This document shows positions 7,832-16,739 of a stretch of DNA of 64,000 bases, piece by piece (position 1 is the stretch's first letter; the number at the start of each line of letters is the position of its first letter). The translations under genes and the position numbers were made by a program. Origin of the DNA: Candidatus Acidiferrum typicum (GTDB lineage: Bacteria > Acidobacteriota > Terriglobia > Acidiferrales > UBA7541); the NCBI GenBank assembly GCA_025463055.1, contig JAOAPV010000027.1, positions 1 through 64,000 of the forward strand, read 5' to 3'. The notes beneath the pieces are model-generated. The model saw only the letters and a list, made by a program, of their open reading frames with translations, was not told the DNA's origin and made no database searches.

Positions 7832-10267
7832 TCAAAACGTCAGCGTAACGGCCCAGTTTTTTAAAGCATCCGGCACAGTCAGAATCACCGAGTGCGTTGG
7901 GCCATCGTAGCGCCACTCGTGACTGGTGCGATCGCCGATGCGTACTTCCTTGGGTTGAGCAGCGACGCCATAAACACTTACTTCGGCACTGCTCCACCAC
8001 GGTTGAAAGGAACTCTTCTCGGTAGTGGAAGTAACCGTGATCGAAGCTGAGGAAGCTTGGCAGGAGTAGTTCACACGCAAGAGCTCGCCTCTTTGGTACG
8101 CGAAGCTATGGCCGTCGTCTTGGTAGAGCGAACCGCGACAGACATCTCCTGCATAAACGCGTAATTGAAGAGGTCCGGAAGGCTTTTCGCCAGTATTTTG
8201 CACAAGGGGCTGTGTGGGAATAATGGCGCCTGCACGAACGTATAGGGGCATCTCGTCCAGCGCCGGATGCAAAGTGATTTTGTTCTTGCTGCTGAGCTTC
8301 TTCGCGGTCCAGTAGTCATACCAGTCCCCCGGCGGGAGCTGCACTTCTTCAGCGTCGACCATCTCGGTAGTTACCGGGGCGACGAAGAGGTCCCTGCCGA
8401 AAAGAAAATCGCGGTTATTGCCGTAGAAATCCTCGGCCTGCGGGTAGTCGATAAATATCGGGCGCATAAACGGCAGGCCGGTGCGCGAGCTCTCTTCGAC
8501 GATGGTGTAAATGTACGGCAGCAATTTGTAACGAAGCTCCACATACTGTCGGCGAATGGCTTCGTGCCGCGGTCCGTGCACCCAAGGCTCTTGGTCCGCC
8601 GTGCCGTTCGCGGTGTGGTCGCGGTAAATGGGATTTAACGCGCCAACCTCAAACCATCGTGTGAGCAGATCGGCCGGCGGCGAGCCCGCGAATCCGCCGA
8701 TGTCATCTCCAACCATCGAGTAGCCGCAGAGCCCGAGGCTCAATAGCATGGGCGTGCTCATATTTAGGTGATTCCAAGTACTGCTATTGTCACCCGTCCA
8801 GGTCGCGGCATAGCGCTGCGTCCCGGAATACGCAGCCCGCGTAAGGACAAACGGGCGCTCGTCGGGTTGCAGCTTGCGCAAGCCTTCATAGGTGGCGCGG
8901 ACGTTTTCCATTCCGTAGACGTTGTGAATGGCGCGATGATCGAGCGTCGTGCCGTCGTCCAATCGATGCAACGTATCGAGCGGCATCGTCTTGTCAGCGC
9001 GCTCAAAGAGGGAAGGCTCATTCATGTCGTTCCAAAACCCCGCAACTCCCATGCCAACGAAATCCTTGTAGAGCGTCCCCCACCAGTCGCGCGCTCGCGT
9101 CAACGTGAAATCGGGGAATACGCTTTCGCCGGGCCAGACGATACCTACAAAGGGAGAGCCATCCGGCTTTTTTATGAAGACGTCGTTCTTGATTCCGGAG
9201 TCGTAGGGCGCATAGCCGTGCCCCGGATCTTTTTTGATGTGCAAGTCGGTGATGGTGATGGTGCGGAAGCCTTGTGCGCGCAAGTCCGCGATCATCTGCT
9301 CGAAATGTGGGAAATATTCGCGGTTGATGGTGAAGGGCGCGTTCCCCTGCTGATAATCGATATCGAGATACAGGGCATCGGCTGGAATTTTCTTTTCGCG
9401 CAGCGTAGCGGCAATCTCACGAACGCGCTCCTCGGGGTAATAACTGTAACGGCTCTGCTGATAGCCAAGTGTCCAGAGCGGTGGCAAGGGGGAACGGCCG
9501 ACAAGCGCGGTATATTCCTCGACGACTCTTTTGGGATCAGGGCCGGAGAAAAAATAATAGTTGAGCTCGCCACCTTCCGCACCGAAAGAGAAGTAGTCCG
9601 GTGATTCTTTGCCGAAATCAAAGTTGCTGCGATAGGTGTTGTCGAAAAACACGCCATAAGCCGTGCCTTTGCGCAGCCCCATGAAAAAAGTGAACGCCTT
9701 GTACATGGGATCGGTAGACTCGCCCCAACCGAAAACGTCGGAGTTCCACATGGTGAAGGCGCGATTGCGGCGATTCATAGGGCCGGTCTTGTCTCCTAGG
9801 CCATAATAATTTTCGTCCGCGGGCATCGTTTTCCAGGCGCGGACGCGGGACCCGTCAAAGGCCATGGGGAGCGTGGGCTCATCGGCGAGAAGCTCATGAC
9901 CGGCCCCATCGGCGAAGCGAATGAGCAACGGCGATTTCTGGACGATGATCGTGGTATTTCCGGCGGTCAACTTTAGTTCATTCTTGGCGTCTTCCACTTT
10001 CACCATTGGCGGCTGCGGCGCGGCAACCACGGCCCAGGAATACTCTTTCGGGAAATTGCCCTGAGGAGCTACTCGCACCCGCACCGTGGAGTCATTGAAA
10101 GCAGTGATGCGCACTTTCGCGCGGCCAGCGGTAAGCTCCACGCCATCCTTCAGTTTTTCGACTCGCTGCACGTTGCCCATGTGTTGCCAGCCCTGCGCAT
10201 AGCCGCACATGGCGCTACATGTGAGCGCAAGCAAAGCTAGAGCGGAGCGTCTTGCAAGAAAGAACAT
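7832..10267 (-). CDS. GH31 family alpha-glucosidase, secreted
   Basis: An 811-aa glycoside hydrolase with a signal peptide (LALLALTCSAMCGYAQG). It has the N-terminal GH31 beta-domain (WKTMPADENYYGLGDKTGPMNRR near residue 140) and the barrel beginning LPPLWTLGYQQSRYSYYPE. The nucleophile aspartate is in GFWNDMNEPS and the acid/base aspartate in WTGDNSSTW. The proximal C-domain carries MPLYVRAGAIIPTQP. Expected activity is release of glucose from alpha-glucosides and maltodextrins. The start is ATG 10267 with GGGGGAAAA before it. A longer open frame reaches 10456 but has no signal sequence at its start. It is convergent with the GH13 gene, and the SSS symporter lies upstream. Confidence 0.94.
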   Translation of the reverse strand: MFFLARRSALALLALTCSAMCGYAQGWQHMGNVQRVEKLKDGVELTAGRAKVRITAFNDSTVRVRVAPQGNFPKEYSWAVVAAPQPPMVKVEDAKNELKLTAGNTTIIVQKSPLLIRFADGAGHELLADEPTLPMAFDGSRVRAWKTMPADENYYGLGDKTGPMNRRNRAFTMWNSDVFGWGESTDPMYKAFTFFMGLRKGTAYGVFFDNTYRSNFDFGKESPDYFSFGAEGGELNYYFFSGPDPKRVVEEYTALVGRSPLPPLWTLGYQQSRYSYYPEERVREIAATLREKKIPADALYLDIDYQQGNAPFTINREYFPHFEQMIADLRAQGFRTITITDLHIKKDPGHGYAPYDSGIKNDVFIKKPDGSPFVGIVWPGESVFPDFTLTRARDWWGTLYKDFVGMGVAGFWNDMNEPSLFERADKTMPLDTLHRLDDGTTLDHRAIHNVYGMENVRATYEGLRKLQPDERPFVLTRAAYSGTQRYAATWTGDNSSTWNHLNMSTPMLLSLGLCGYSMVGDDIGGFAGSPPADLLTRWFEVGALNPIYRDHTANGTADQEPWVHGPRHEAIRRQYVELRYKLLPYIYTIVEESSRTGLPFMRPIFIDYPQAEDFYGNNRDFLFGRDLFVAPVTTEMVDAEEVQLPPGDWYDYWTAKKLSSKNKITLHPALDEMPLYVRAGAIIPTQPLVQNTGEKPSGPLQLRVYAGDVCRGSLYQDDGHSFAYQRGELLRVNYSCQASSASITVTSTTEKSSFQPWWSSAEVSVYGVAAQPKEVRIGDRTSHEWRYDGPTHSVILTVPDALKNWAVTLTF

Positions 10268-10341
10268 GAATTTTCCCCCGGTATTACTTCGGTGATGGCG
10301 ATGCGAATCTGAAGTGGATCTATAGTACAAACATTCGTTCC

Positions 10342-10893
10342 TTAGGCCGCCAACCACGATTCGAACAGCGCGGAAGCCTTGGCGCCCTCCATGCGGCGGC
10401 GTACGGCGTTCAGCACTCGGCAGCGCAAGGCGACATTGCCGTAAAAGCCGAGCCAATACGGCATGTGCAATTCGAGAGGGTCTGGCGCGATTTCCAGTTT
10501 CAAATCACGGACTTTGAAGAAGCCCTGCTGAAAAATCACCCGCAGAACCTTTTGGCGGAGTGCAGCCTCGGCCGCAGCCCTTTGCAGCGAAGGCGCAATG
10601 CGATTTCGCGTGTGAATGCTGACAAGCTCACTTGCGGCGGGCACCCTCGGAAAAGTGAAGAGATCCAAAGAACCGTTAACGGCGTCGATCGCGAATAGGC
10701 TTGTGTGCGCAGCCCGGCCCATATTGTACTGAACGCGATAAAGCCAATACGGGACATAGACTTCAGCAATTCGCTGCAGCGGACCGCTGCGCATTTTCCA
10801 ATAAAGAGTGGAAAGCCCTGCACCGGAAAACGTGCGTAGGGCTTCCTTCTGAGTGACGTTAGGCTTCAAAGCCTGAATGTAAGTTGCGCCCAT
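10342..10893 (-). CDS. Uncharacterised protein with duplicated PYWL motif in the glucan cluster
   Basis: I do not recognise this protein. From ATG 10893 it has 183 aa. A GTG at 10935 would add 14 residues and overlap the symporter gene by 19 bp. Neither start has a clear Shine-Dalgarno. Two similar segments are visible: VYVPYWLYRVQYNMG followed by AIDAVNGSLD, and LHMPYWLGFYGN followed by LNAVRRRMEG, which suggests an internal duplication. No signal peptide or membrane helix is seen. It sits between the SSS symporter and the GH31 gene on the same strand and is probably co-transcribed, so a role in sugar uptake or its control is a guess. Confidence 0.7.
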   Translation of the reverse strand: MGATYIQALKPNVTQKEALRTFSGAGLSTLYWKMRSGPLQRIAEVYVPYWLYRVQYNMGRAAHTSLFAIDAVNGSLDLFTFPRVPAASELVSIHTRNRIAPSLQRAAAEAALRQKVLRVIFQQGFFKVRDLKLEIAPDPLELHMPYWLGFYGNVALRCRVLNAVRRRMEGAKASALFESWLAA

Positions 10894-10916
10894 GGGATTT
10901 GCGTCGTTGCCAGCGC

Positions 10917-12593
10917 TTAGCGAAAGTAAATCCACAGGCCCACGACCGTGGCGACGAGCAAGAGGCTGAAAATCACATTTAGGCGATGTTCTAACGGAGT
11001 CTCCTGCGCTGGCTTACGCACCGGAGTGCCAACGGCAACGGCCTCCATTTTCTCGTCCACCGTTGCGAACGTAAGTCCAGCCAAGCGCTTGCGATCGGGT
11101 GCCGGCGTCATCAGGCTCACGCTAATAAGTACGACGGAGCAGATCACGAACATGAAAATCGCGTAATGCAAAAAGTTCATGTCGATCAGCCAACGAATAG
11201 CTGGCGACTGGAAGTGGCTGCCGCCGGCGCGATCGGCAAGTTCAAGTACAAAACGCGTCGCACCCAACACGAAGCCGGTCAAGAGTGAGGTGATAGCGCC
11301 TGCACCGTTGAGCCGGGGCCAGAGTATTCCGAGAATAAAGCACGCGGAAATCGGCGGACTGATATAGGCCTGAACGCTTTGCAGATAAATGTAGAGTTGG
11401 CTGCTGATGTAGCCGATGAAGGGAACCCAGAGCAAGCCCAAGAGGACCATCATGCCGGTGGCGACTCGGCCGAAATTGACGAGCTGCCTTTCGGACGCTT
11501 GGGGACGAATCTTCTTGTAAAAATCGAGCGTGACAAGTGTGGAAGCGGAATTGAACACTGAGCTCATCGCACCCATAACGGCGGCCAGCAATGCAGCCAT
11601 TACCAAGCCGACAAGACCGACCGGCAGAAGGTTTAGGACGAGAGTGGGATAGGCAAAATCTGGTTTCCTCACCTGCTCCGGGAAAAGCGCAAAGGCGATG
11701 ATGCCGGGCAGGACGAGCATAAAGACGGGTAATATCTTCAGGAACCCGGCGAAAATCGTTCCTGCTTTGGCATGGCCCTCGTCACGCGCAGAAAGCACGC
11801 GCTGCACGATGACTTGGTCCGTACACCAATACCAAATGCCCAGGATAGGCGCCCCGAAAAAGATCCCGGTCCACGGAAAGTTCGCGTCGGATACTGGTTT
11901 GATCATGTGGAAGTAATCGGGCGGCACCATCGTGCGGAGATGTTCGAGGCCCCCGACTCGTTCAAGTCCGATGACCGTGAGTGCAACAGCACCCGTGATC
12001 AGGATCAGAGTCTGCACAGTGTCCGTATAAATGACCGCGGCCAAACCGCCTGCAACCGTGTAAATGCCTGTGGCGATGACCAGAACCACAGCGGTCTTCC
12101 AGAGTGACCAGCCCGCGACGCGCTCCAGGACCACGCTTGCGGCATAGAGCTGTACCGAAATCTTGGTAAAGATGTAAGCGATGATGGAGATTGCCGCCAA
12201 GTACACGGCGCATTGCCGATTGAAACGCCGCTCCAAGAATTCGGGCATCGTGAAGACGTTGCTGCGCAGATAAAAGGGCACAAAAACCCAGCCAAGAATC
12301 AGCAAAATCAGGCAGGCGAGCCATTCAAAGTGGCCGACCGCCAGCCCCGAAGATGCGCCCGTCCCAGACAAACCGACGAAGTGCTCGGTGGAAATATTGG
12401 AGACGAACAAAGAGGCGCCGATGAAGAACCACCCGATATCACGGCCAGCCAGAAAATAGTCTTCCGATGTACGTTCTTTGCGTGCAAAGTACATGCCGAT
12501 GCCAAATACGATGGCAAAATAGACCCCGATGATTACCAGGTCTATTGTTGCCAGGTTACGGTGCGCGACCGCGACCTCAGACGCATACAGCAT
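10917..12593 (-). CDS. Sodium:solute symporter (SSS family), probable sugar transporter
   Basis: A 558-aa inner-membrane protein with about 14 hydrophobic helices, starting DLVIIGVYFAIVFGIGMYFARK. SSS landmarks are SEDYFLAGRDIGWFFIGASLFVSNISTEHFVGL near residues 43-76 and the sodium-site region of the fifth helix. It should couple sodium entry to uptake of a sugar. The nearby GH31 and GH13 enzymes make glucose or maltodextrin the likeliest cargo. The ATG at 12593 has a strong Shine-Dalgarno, AGGAGGTG. The downstream unknown gene follows within 25 bp or overlaps it. Confidence 0.9.
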   Translation of the reverse strand: MLYASEVAVAHRNLATIDLVIIGVYFAIVFGIGMYFARKERTSEDYFLAGRDIGWFFIGASLFVSNISTEHFVGLSGTGASSGLAVGHFEWLACLILLILGWVFVPFYLRSNVFTMPEFLERRFNRQCAVYLAAISIIAYIFTKISVQLYAASVVLERVAGWSLWKTAVVLVIATGIYTVAGGLAAVIYTDTVQTLILITGAVALTVIGLERVGGLEHLRTMVPPDYFHMIKPVSDANFPWTGIFFGAPILGIWYWCTDQVIVQRVLSARDEGHAKAGTIFAGFLKILPVFMLVLPGIIAFALFPEQVRKPDFAYPTLVLNLLPVGLVGLVMAALLAAVMGAMSSVFNSASTLVTLDFYKKIRPQASERQLVNFGRVATGMMVLLGLLWVPFIGYISSQLYIYLQSVQAYISPPISACFILGILWPRLNGAGAITSLLTGFVLGATRFVLELADRAGGSHFQSPAIRWLIDMNFLHYAIFMFVICSVVLISVSLMTPAPDRKRLAGLTFATVDEKMEAVAVGTPVRKPAQETPLEHRLNVIFSLLLVATVVGLWIYFR

Positions 12594-12872
12594 CTACACC
12601 TCCTTTAAAACTTGCCCGTTTGCCATGCGCCGAATTCTCGAGCGCGCCAATGAGCAAACGGCGCGGAGAATCGGTCCCCTTACATAGATAAGAAACACCG
12701 AACGGGTGCGCGCGAAGTCTATACCAGTGAGGGTGCAGGCTCAATGGGCACCGTGAGGCAACATGGTGAAGAGGAAACATGCGTTCAGCAGGGCAGAGAG
12801 GCATGATCCGGCGCAGCAAACGGCCAATTTGCAGCCTGGGCTGATTCCATGTAAAACGATAGCGGAGGAAAA
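12594..12872. other. Divergent intergenic region, no gene seen
   Basis: This 279-bp stretch separates the minus-strand symporter from the plus-strand glutathione peroxidase. Apart from the two Shine-Dalgarno sites at its ends I see no convincing promoter boxes, RNA motif or conserved small ORF. Confidence 0.6.
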
Positions 12873-13439
12873 ATGATCAGATTATTCGTTCCGGCAATGC
12901 TCGGCCTGATCCTCTTCGCATCGGCGTTAACCGGCGCCGCAAAAAACGTATTCGACTACACGCTGAACACTATCGACGGCCAGCCCGCACCTCTCTCCGC
13001 ATATAAAGGCAAAGTAGTCATGCTGGTGAACGTCGCCAGTCGCTGTGGCTTCACCCCGCAATATACGGCGCTCGAATCGACTTACGAGAAGTATAAGGAG
13101 CGCGGCTTTGTGATCGTCGGCATTCCGGCCAACAATTTCGGCGCCCAGGAGCCGGGAACAAACCAGGAAATCAAGACTTTCTGCCAGTCGAAGTACAACG
13201 TGACCTTTCCAATGATGTCCAAGGTCTCCGTGAAGGGCGACGACAAAGCTCCGCTATATCAATATCTGACGGATAAGTCCGCAAACGAGAAGACCGGCGG
13301 CGACATTCAGTGGAATTTCACGAAATTTCTGGTTGGGCCAGATGGTCAAATCATCGCTCGCTTCGAGCCAAAGGTAACTCCCGATTCGCCGGAAGTCACT
13401 GGAGCGATTGAACAGGCGCTGGCTTTAGTAAAGCACTAA
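12873..13439 (+). CDS. Glutathione peroxidase family protein (thiol peroxidase), exported
   Basis: A 188-aa peroxidase of the GPx family that reduces hydroperoxides, in bacteria usually with thioredoxin-type donors. The peroxidatic cysteine is in NVASRCGFTPQY (about residue 59), so it is the Cys and not the selenocysteine form. Further motifs are GIPANNFGAQEPGTNQEI and the tryptophan in IQWNFTKFLV. The N-terminus (LFVPAMLGLILFASALTGAA) looks like a signal peptide, giving a periplasmic location. Shine-Dalgarno GGAGG precedes the ATG. It is monocistronic, divergent from the symporter and 89 bp before the ABC operon. Confidence 0.93.
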   Translation: MIRLFVPAMLGLILFASALTGAAKNVFDYTLNTIDGQPAPLSAYKGKVVMLVNVASRCGFTPQYTALESTYEKYKERGFVIVGIPANNFGAQEPGTNQEIKTFCQSKYNVTFPMMSKVSVKGDDKAPLYQYLTDKSANEKTGGDIQWNFTKFLVGPDGQIIARFEPKVTPDSPEVTGAIEQALALVKH

Positions 13440-13528
13440 ACAAAGAGCGCGCTCGATTTCTGATTATTTCGCATTTTGGTTGGCGCGGCGATGTTGCAGC
13501 GCCAGAGCCGTCAGCTCATCGTTTCCTC

Positions 13529-14206
13529 ATGCCGATTCTCTCTCTCCAGAACGTTACGAAGGACTATTTTGCCGAAGGACAACCAGTCCGGGCGCTGAAG
13601 AATCTCGCGCTCGATGTCGCGCGCGGTGAATTCGTGGCCCTGGTGGGGCGCAGCGGTTGCGGCAAGTCGACGTTGCTGAGCCTGGCGGGCGCAATGGACT
13701 TCCCCACTTCGGGCGTGGTGCTCGTGGATGGCATGGCGACAACGTCGTTGCGGGACGATGCGCTGGCCAAGATCCGCCGCGAAAAGATCGGCTTCATTTT
13801 TCAGTCGTTCCAATTAATTCACACGCTGACTGTATTTGAGAATGTGGAATTACCGCTGCTGCTAGCGGGTAAGAGGGACGCGCGCAAGATTGTTCACGAG
13901 CGGCTTTCCTGCGTGGAGTTGGACGGACTTGGCGCGCGCTATCCGCATCAGCTTTCAGGCGGGCAGATGCAGCGCGTTGCGATCGCGAGAGCTTTGGTGC
14001 AAAACCCGGCCATCCTGCTGGCGGACGAGCCGACGGGCAACCTGGATACGTCAACCGGAAACTTGATCCTCGAACTCCTGCGGCGCCTCACGTGTGAGCA
14101 AAATACTGCGACAATCATGGCCACGCACAGCGTCGAAGCTGCGGCACTTGCAGACGTCGTCGTGAAACTGCGGGACGGGGAAATCGCGGAGGTGATCCGC
14201 CGCTAA
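13529..14206 (+). CDS. ABC transporter ATP-binding protein, LolD/MacB type
   Basis: A 225-aa ATPase: Walker [10 protein letters not shown] at about 40-48, Q-loop [20 protein letters not shown], signature [15 protein letters not shown] and Walker [13 protein letters not shown], the wording typical of the LolD/MacB branch. Its stop is one base before the start of the FtsX-like permease gene, so the two proteins form one transporter. These mechano-transmission systems act on substrates on the periplasmic side rather than by classical transport. No clear Shine-Dalgarno precedes the ATG. Confidence 0.93.
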   Translation: MPILSLQNVTKDYFAEGQPVRALKNLALDVARGEFVALVGRSGCGKSTLLSLAGAMDFPTSGVVLVDGMATTSLRDDALAKIRREKIGFIFQSFQLIHTLTVFENVELPLLLAGKRDARKIVHERLSCVELDGLGARYPHQLSGGQMQRVAIARALVQNPAILLADEPTGNLDTSTGNLILELLRRLTCEQNTATIMATHSVEAAALADVVVKLRDGEIAEVIRR

Positions 14207-14207
14207 A

Positions 14208-16739
14208 ATGTCACGATTCCTTCTTTTCTACCGGTTGATTCTGCGCCCCCTGTTCCGGGAACCAGTGCGCGCTTCCTTAACGCTTTTGGCAATCGCGCTC
14301 GGCGTTGCCGTCGTTCTGGCCATCGACTTGGCTGGCACCGCTGCAGCGGGATCGTTCCGATCGTCAATGGAAACGCTAGCAGGCGAACATGATTTAGAAG
14401 TCGTAACCGCTGGCGGTGTGCCGGAAAATGTGGTCGGGATGCTGGAATCTCTGCCCTATCCTCTTCGCATCACGCCCAGGATTGAGGACTATGCGATTGT
14501 CGCGGAGACCAAGAAAACGCTCCCGCTGATCGGACTGGATCTTGTGGCACAAGCTGATCGCGCCAAAGGTTCTTTCAGCTTCTCTGGCGCAGATAACGCA
14601 TGGGAGTACTTCGCCGCGAAGGACAGCATCTGGGTTGGCGAGAGTTTGGGACACAAACCCGGCGAGCACATCGCTCTGCTCATCAACGATCAGATCGCAA
14701 GATACACAGTGCGGGGCACTTTTCCGGATTCAAATGGCAGCGCACCCGCAGTCGTGATGGACATTTCCGCCGCGCAGGATGCCCTTAGACGTTTCGGGCG
14801 CATCGATCGAATCTTGGTCCAGGTTCCGCACGCTCCAAGTTTGGAGGCTTGGCAGCAGCGCCTTCGACAAGCGCTTCCCCCAGGGGTACAAGTGCGCGCG
14901 GCAGGTGCGGGAACGAATGAGAATCGCCGCATGCTGGCGGCGTTTCGGTGGAACCTGCGCTTGCTGAGTTACATCGCGCTCGTGGTGGGCGCATTCTTGA
15001 TTTACAACACAATCTCCGTTTCCGTAGTGCGTAGGCGTGCGGAAATCGGAATCGTCCGCGCACTCGGCGCAAGCCGCGCCTTGCTTCTGGCCGCCTTTGT
15101 GGGAGAAGCTGCGTGCTTCGGCCTTCTCGGCGCCCTGATCGCCATGCCCTTGGGCCGCCTCATGGCCGGCGGAGCAGTTCAATTGATGGGCGCCACCGTT
15201 GAGGCGCTGTACGTCAGTAGTCGGCCGGGCGTGATCGCGTTGACCCCCCTTTCGGTTTCGCTCGCGCTACTTGTCGGTGTAGGGATTGCTGTCGCTTCGG
15301 CGTACTCACCAGCCCGCGAAGCTTCTTTCGTTCCGCCAGCCGAAGCCATGGCCCGCGGACGGCGAGAGTACACAACGCAAGTGCATAAAACGCGCGACGT
15401 TTTGATTGCTCTTGCACTGGGATTGGTGGCCGCAGCGGCGTCGCGCGCCCCAGCGGTTGGTGGCAAGCCCCTGTTCGGCTATCTTGCATCACTCTTGCTG
15501 ATCTGCGCCTCGGCGTTTGCCATGCCCGCACTGGTGGACGTAATTTCCTCACTTGCTTCACGGTTGCTGAAAAGCATTCTTGGCGTTGAGGCGCTGCTCG
15601 CGTCGCGGAGCCTTTCCTCCTCTCTGCGGCGCACCTCCGTGCTGGTCGGCGCCCTCTCCACAGCCATTGCCATGATGACCGCCGTGGGAATCATGGTCGG
15701 CAGCTTTCGCGAGACCGTCTTGCTCTGGATGGGCGACCAGCTCCCAGCCGACCTGTATATGCGCCCCGCCGGAAATCCGGCGGCAGACCGGCATCCAACA
15801 ATTTCGGCGGAGTTAACGGAAAAAATCGCGCAACTGCCCGGCATCGCCGCAATCGACCGGTTACGCGAATACGAGATCAGCTACGAAGGTATGCCAGCTG
15901 GTCTAGGATCAATCGAGCTGAATATTCTTCGTTCCTATCACAACGCGGACTTTCTGTCTGGCCGTAGAACCAGTGAAGTTCTGGCGGAGCTGCGCGATTC
16001 CAACGCTGTTCTAGTGAGCGAACCCTTCGCAAATAAGCATCATCTGCGTGCGGGTGACCCGATCACTCTCTCGCTTGGAGACAACGTCGCCTCCTTTCGC
16101 GTCGCGGATATTTACTATGACTATTCCAGCGAGCGCGGCAGCATTTTGATGGACCGTAACGTCATGCTGCGCCACTTGCCGGACCCCGCGGCATCGAATC
16201 TCGCCATCTACGTGGCCCCGAACGCGCGCGTCGAAGACGTTCGCGCGGAAATTGAGAGCGCAGCCGCAGGTCACCGCGTGCTGATGTTCACCAATCGCGA
16301 TCTGCGCGGCGAGGCCCTCCGTATTTTCGATCGCACATTTGCGATCACTTATGCCCTGGAAGCGATCGCCGTTCTCGTTGCCGTAATGGGCGTCGCCGGC
16401 GCTCTTCTTGCCTTGGTGATCGACCGTCGTCGCGAGCTGGGGCTGCTTCGTTTCCTTGGCGCCACAAGCGGACAAATTCGCAAGCTCATCGTAATCGAAG
16501 CCGGATTGATCGGCCTGCTAGCCAATTTTGCCGGCATCGCACTGGGCTTCGCGCTCTCTCTCATCCTGATTTTCGTCATCAACAAGCAATCGTTCGGTTG
16601 GACGATTCGCTTCCACTGGCCTGTGGCGGTTCTCTTGGGGGCGTTGACCATGGTCTATGCCGCCACCGTTTTGGCGAGCTTGTACCCAGCGCGGGTTGCC
16701 GTGCGACTCAATCCCGTCGAGGTTGTGCATGAAGAGTAG
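14208..16739 (+). CDS. FtsX-like ABC permease, large two-repeat form
   Basis: An 843-aa inner-membrane protein. An N-terminal helix (LLAIALGVAVVLAIDLAG) is followed by a periplasmic MacB-like core. A first FtsX block starts at LLSYIALVVGAFLIYNTISVSVVRRRAEIGIVRALGAS. Central helices and a second periplasmic domain come next, then a second FtsX block (AIAVLVAVMGVAGALLALVIDRRRELGLLRFLGAT) and a final helix pair ending YPARVAVRLNPVEVVHEE. The two-block form with about eight to ten helices is typical of the permeases found beside AttH-like lipoproteins. It lies between the ATPase gene (1-bp gap) and the lipocalin-like gene (11-bp overlap). Confidence 0.92.
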   Translation: MSRFLLFYRLILRPLFREPVRASLTLLAIALGVAVVLAIDLAGTAAAGSFRSSMETLAGEHDLEVVTAGGVPENVVGMLESLPYPLRITPRIEDYAIVAETKKTLPLIGLDLVAQADRAKGSFSFSGADNAWEYFAAKDSIWVGESLGHKPGEHIALLINDQIARYTVRGTFPDSNGSAPAVVMDISAAQDALRRFGRIDRILVQVPHAPSLEAWQQRLRQALPPGVQVRAAGAGTNENRRMLAAFRWNLRLLSYIALVVGAFLIYNTISVSVVRRRAEIGIVRALGASRALLLAAFVGEAACFGLLGALIAMPLGRLMAGGAVQLMGATVEALYVSSRPGVIALTPLSVSLALLVGVGIAVASAYSPAREASFVPPAEAMARGRREYTTQVHKTRDVLIALALGLVAAAASRAPAVGGKPLFGYLASLLLICASAFAMPALVDVISSLASRLLKSILGVEALLASRSLSSSLRRTSVLVGALSTAIAMMTAVGIMVGSFRETVLLWMGDQLPADLYMRPAGNPAADRHPTISAELTEKIAQLPGIAAIDRLREYEISYEGMPAGLGSIELNILRSYHNADFLSGRRTSEVLAELRDSNAVLVSEPFANKHHLRAGDPITLSLGDNVASFRVADIYYDYSSERGSILMDRNVMLRHLPDPAASNLAIYVAPNARVEDVRAEIESAAAGHRVLMFTNRDLRGEALRIFDRTFAITYALEAIAVLVAVMGVAGALLALVIDRRRELGLLRFLGATSGQIRKLIVIEAGLIGLLANFAGIALGFALSLILIFVINKQSFGWTIRFHWPVAVLLGALTMVYAATVLASLYPARVAVRLNPVEVVHEE

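Noticed and set aside
12873-13439. Possible selenoprotein glutathione peroxidase, given selB in the window
   Set aside because: The catalytic codon is a cysteine codon and no in-frame UGA is present.
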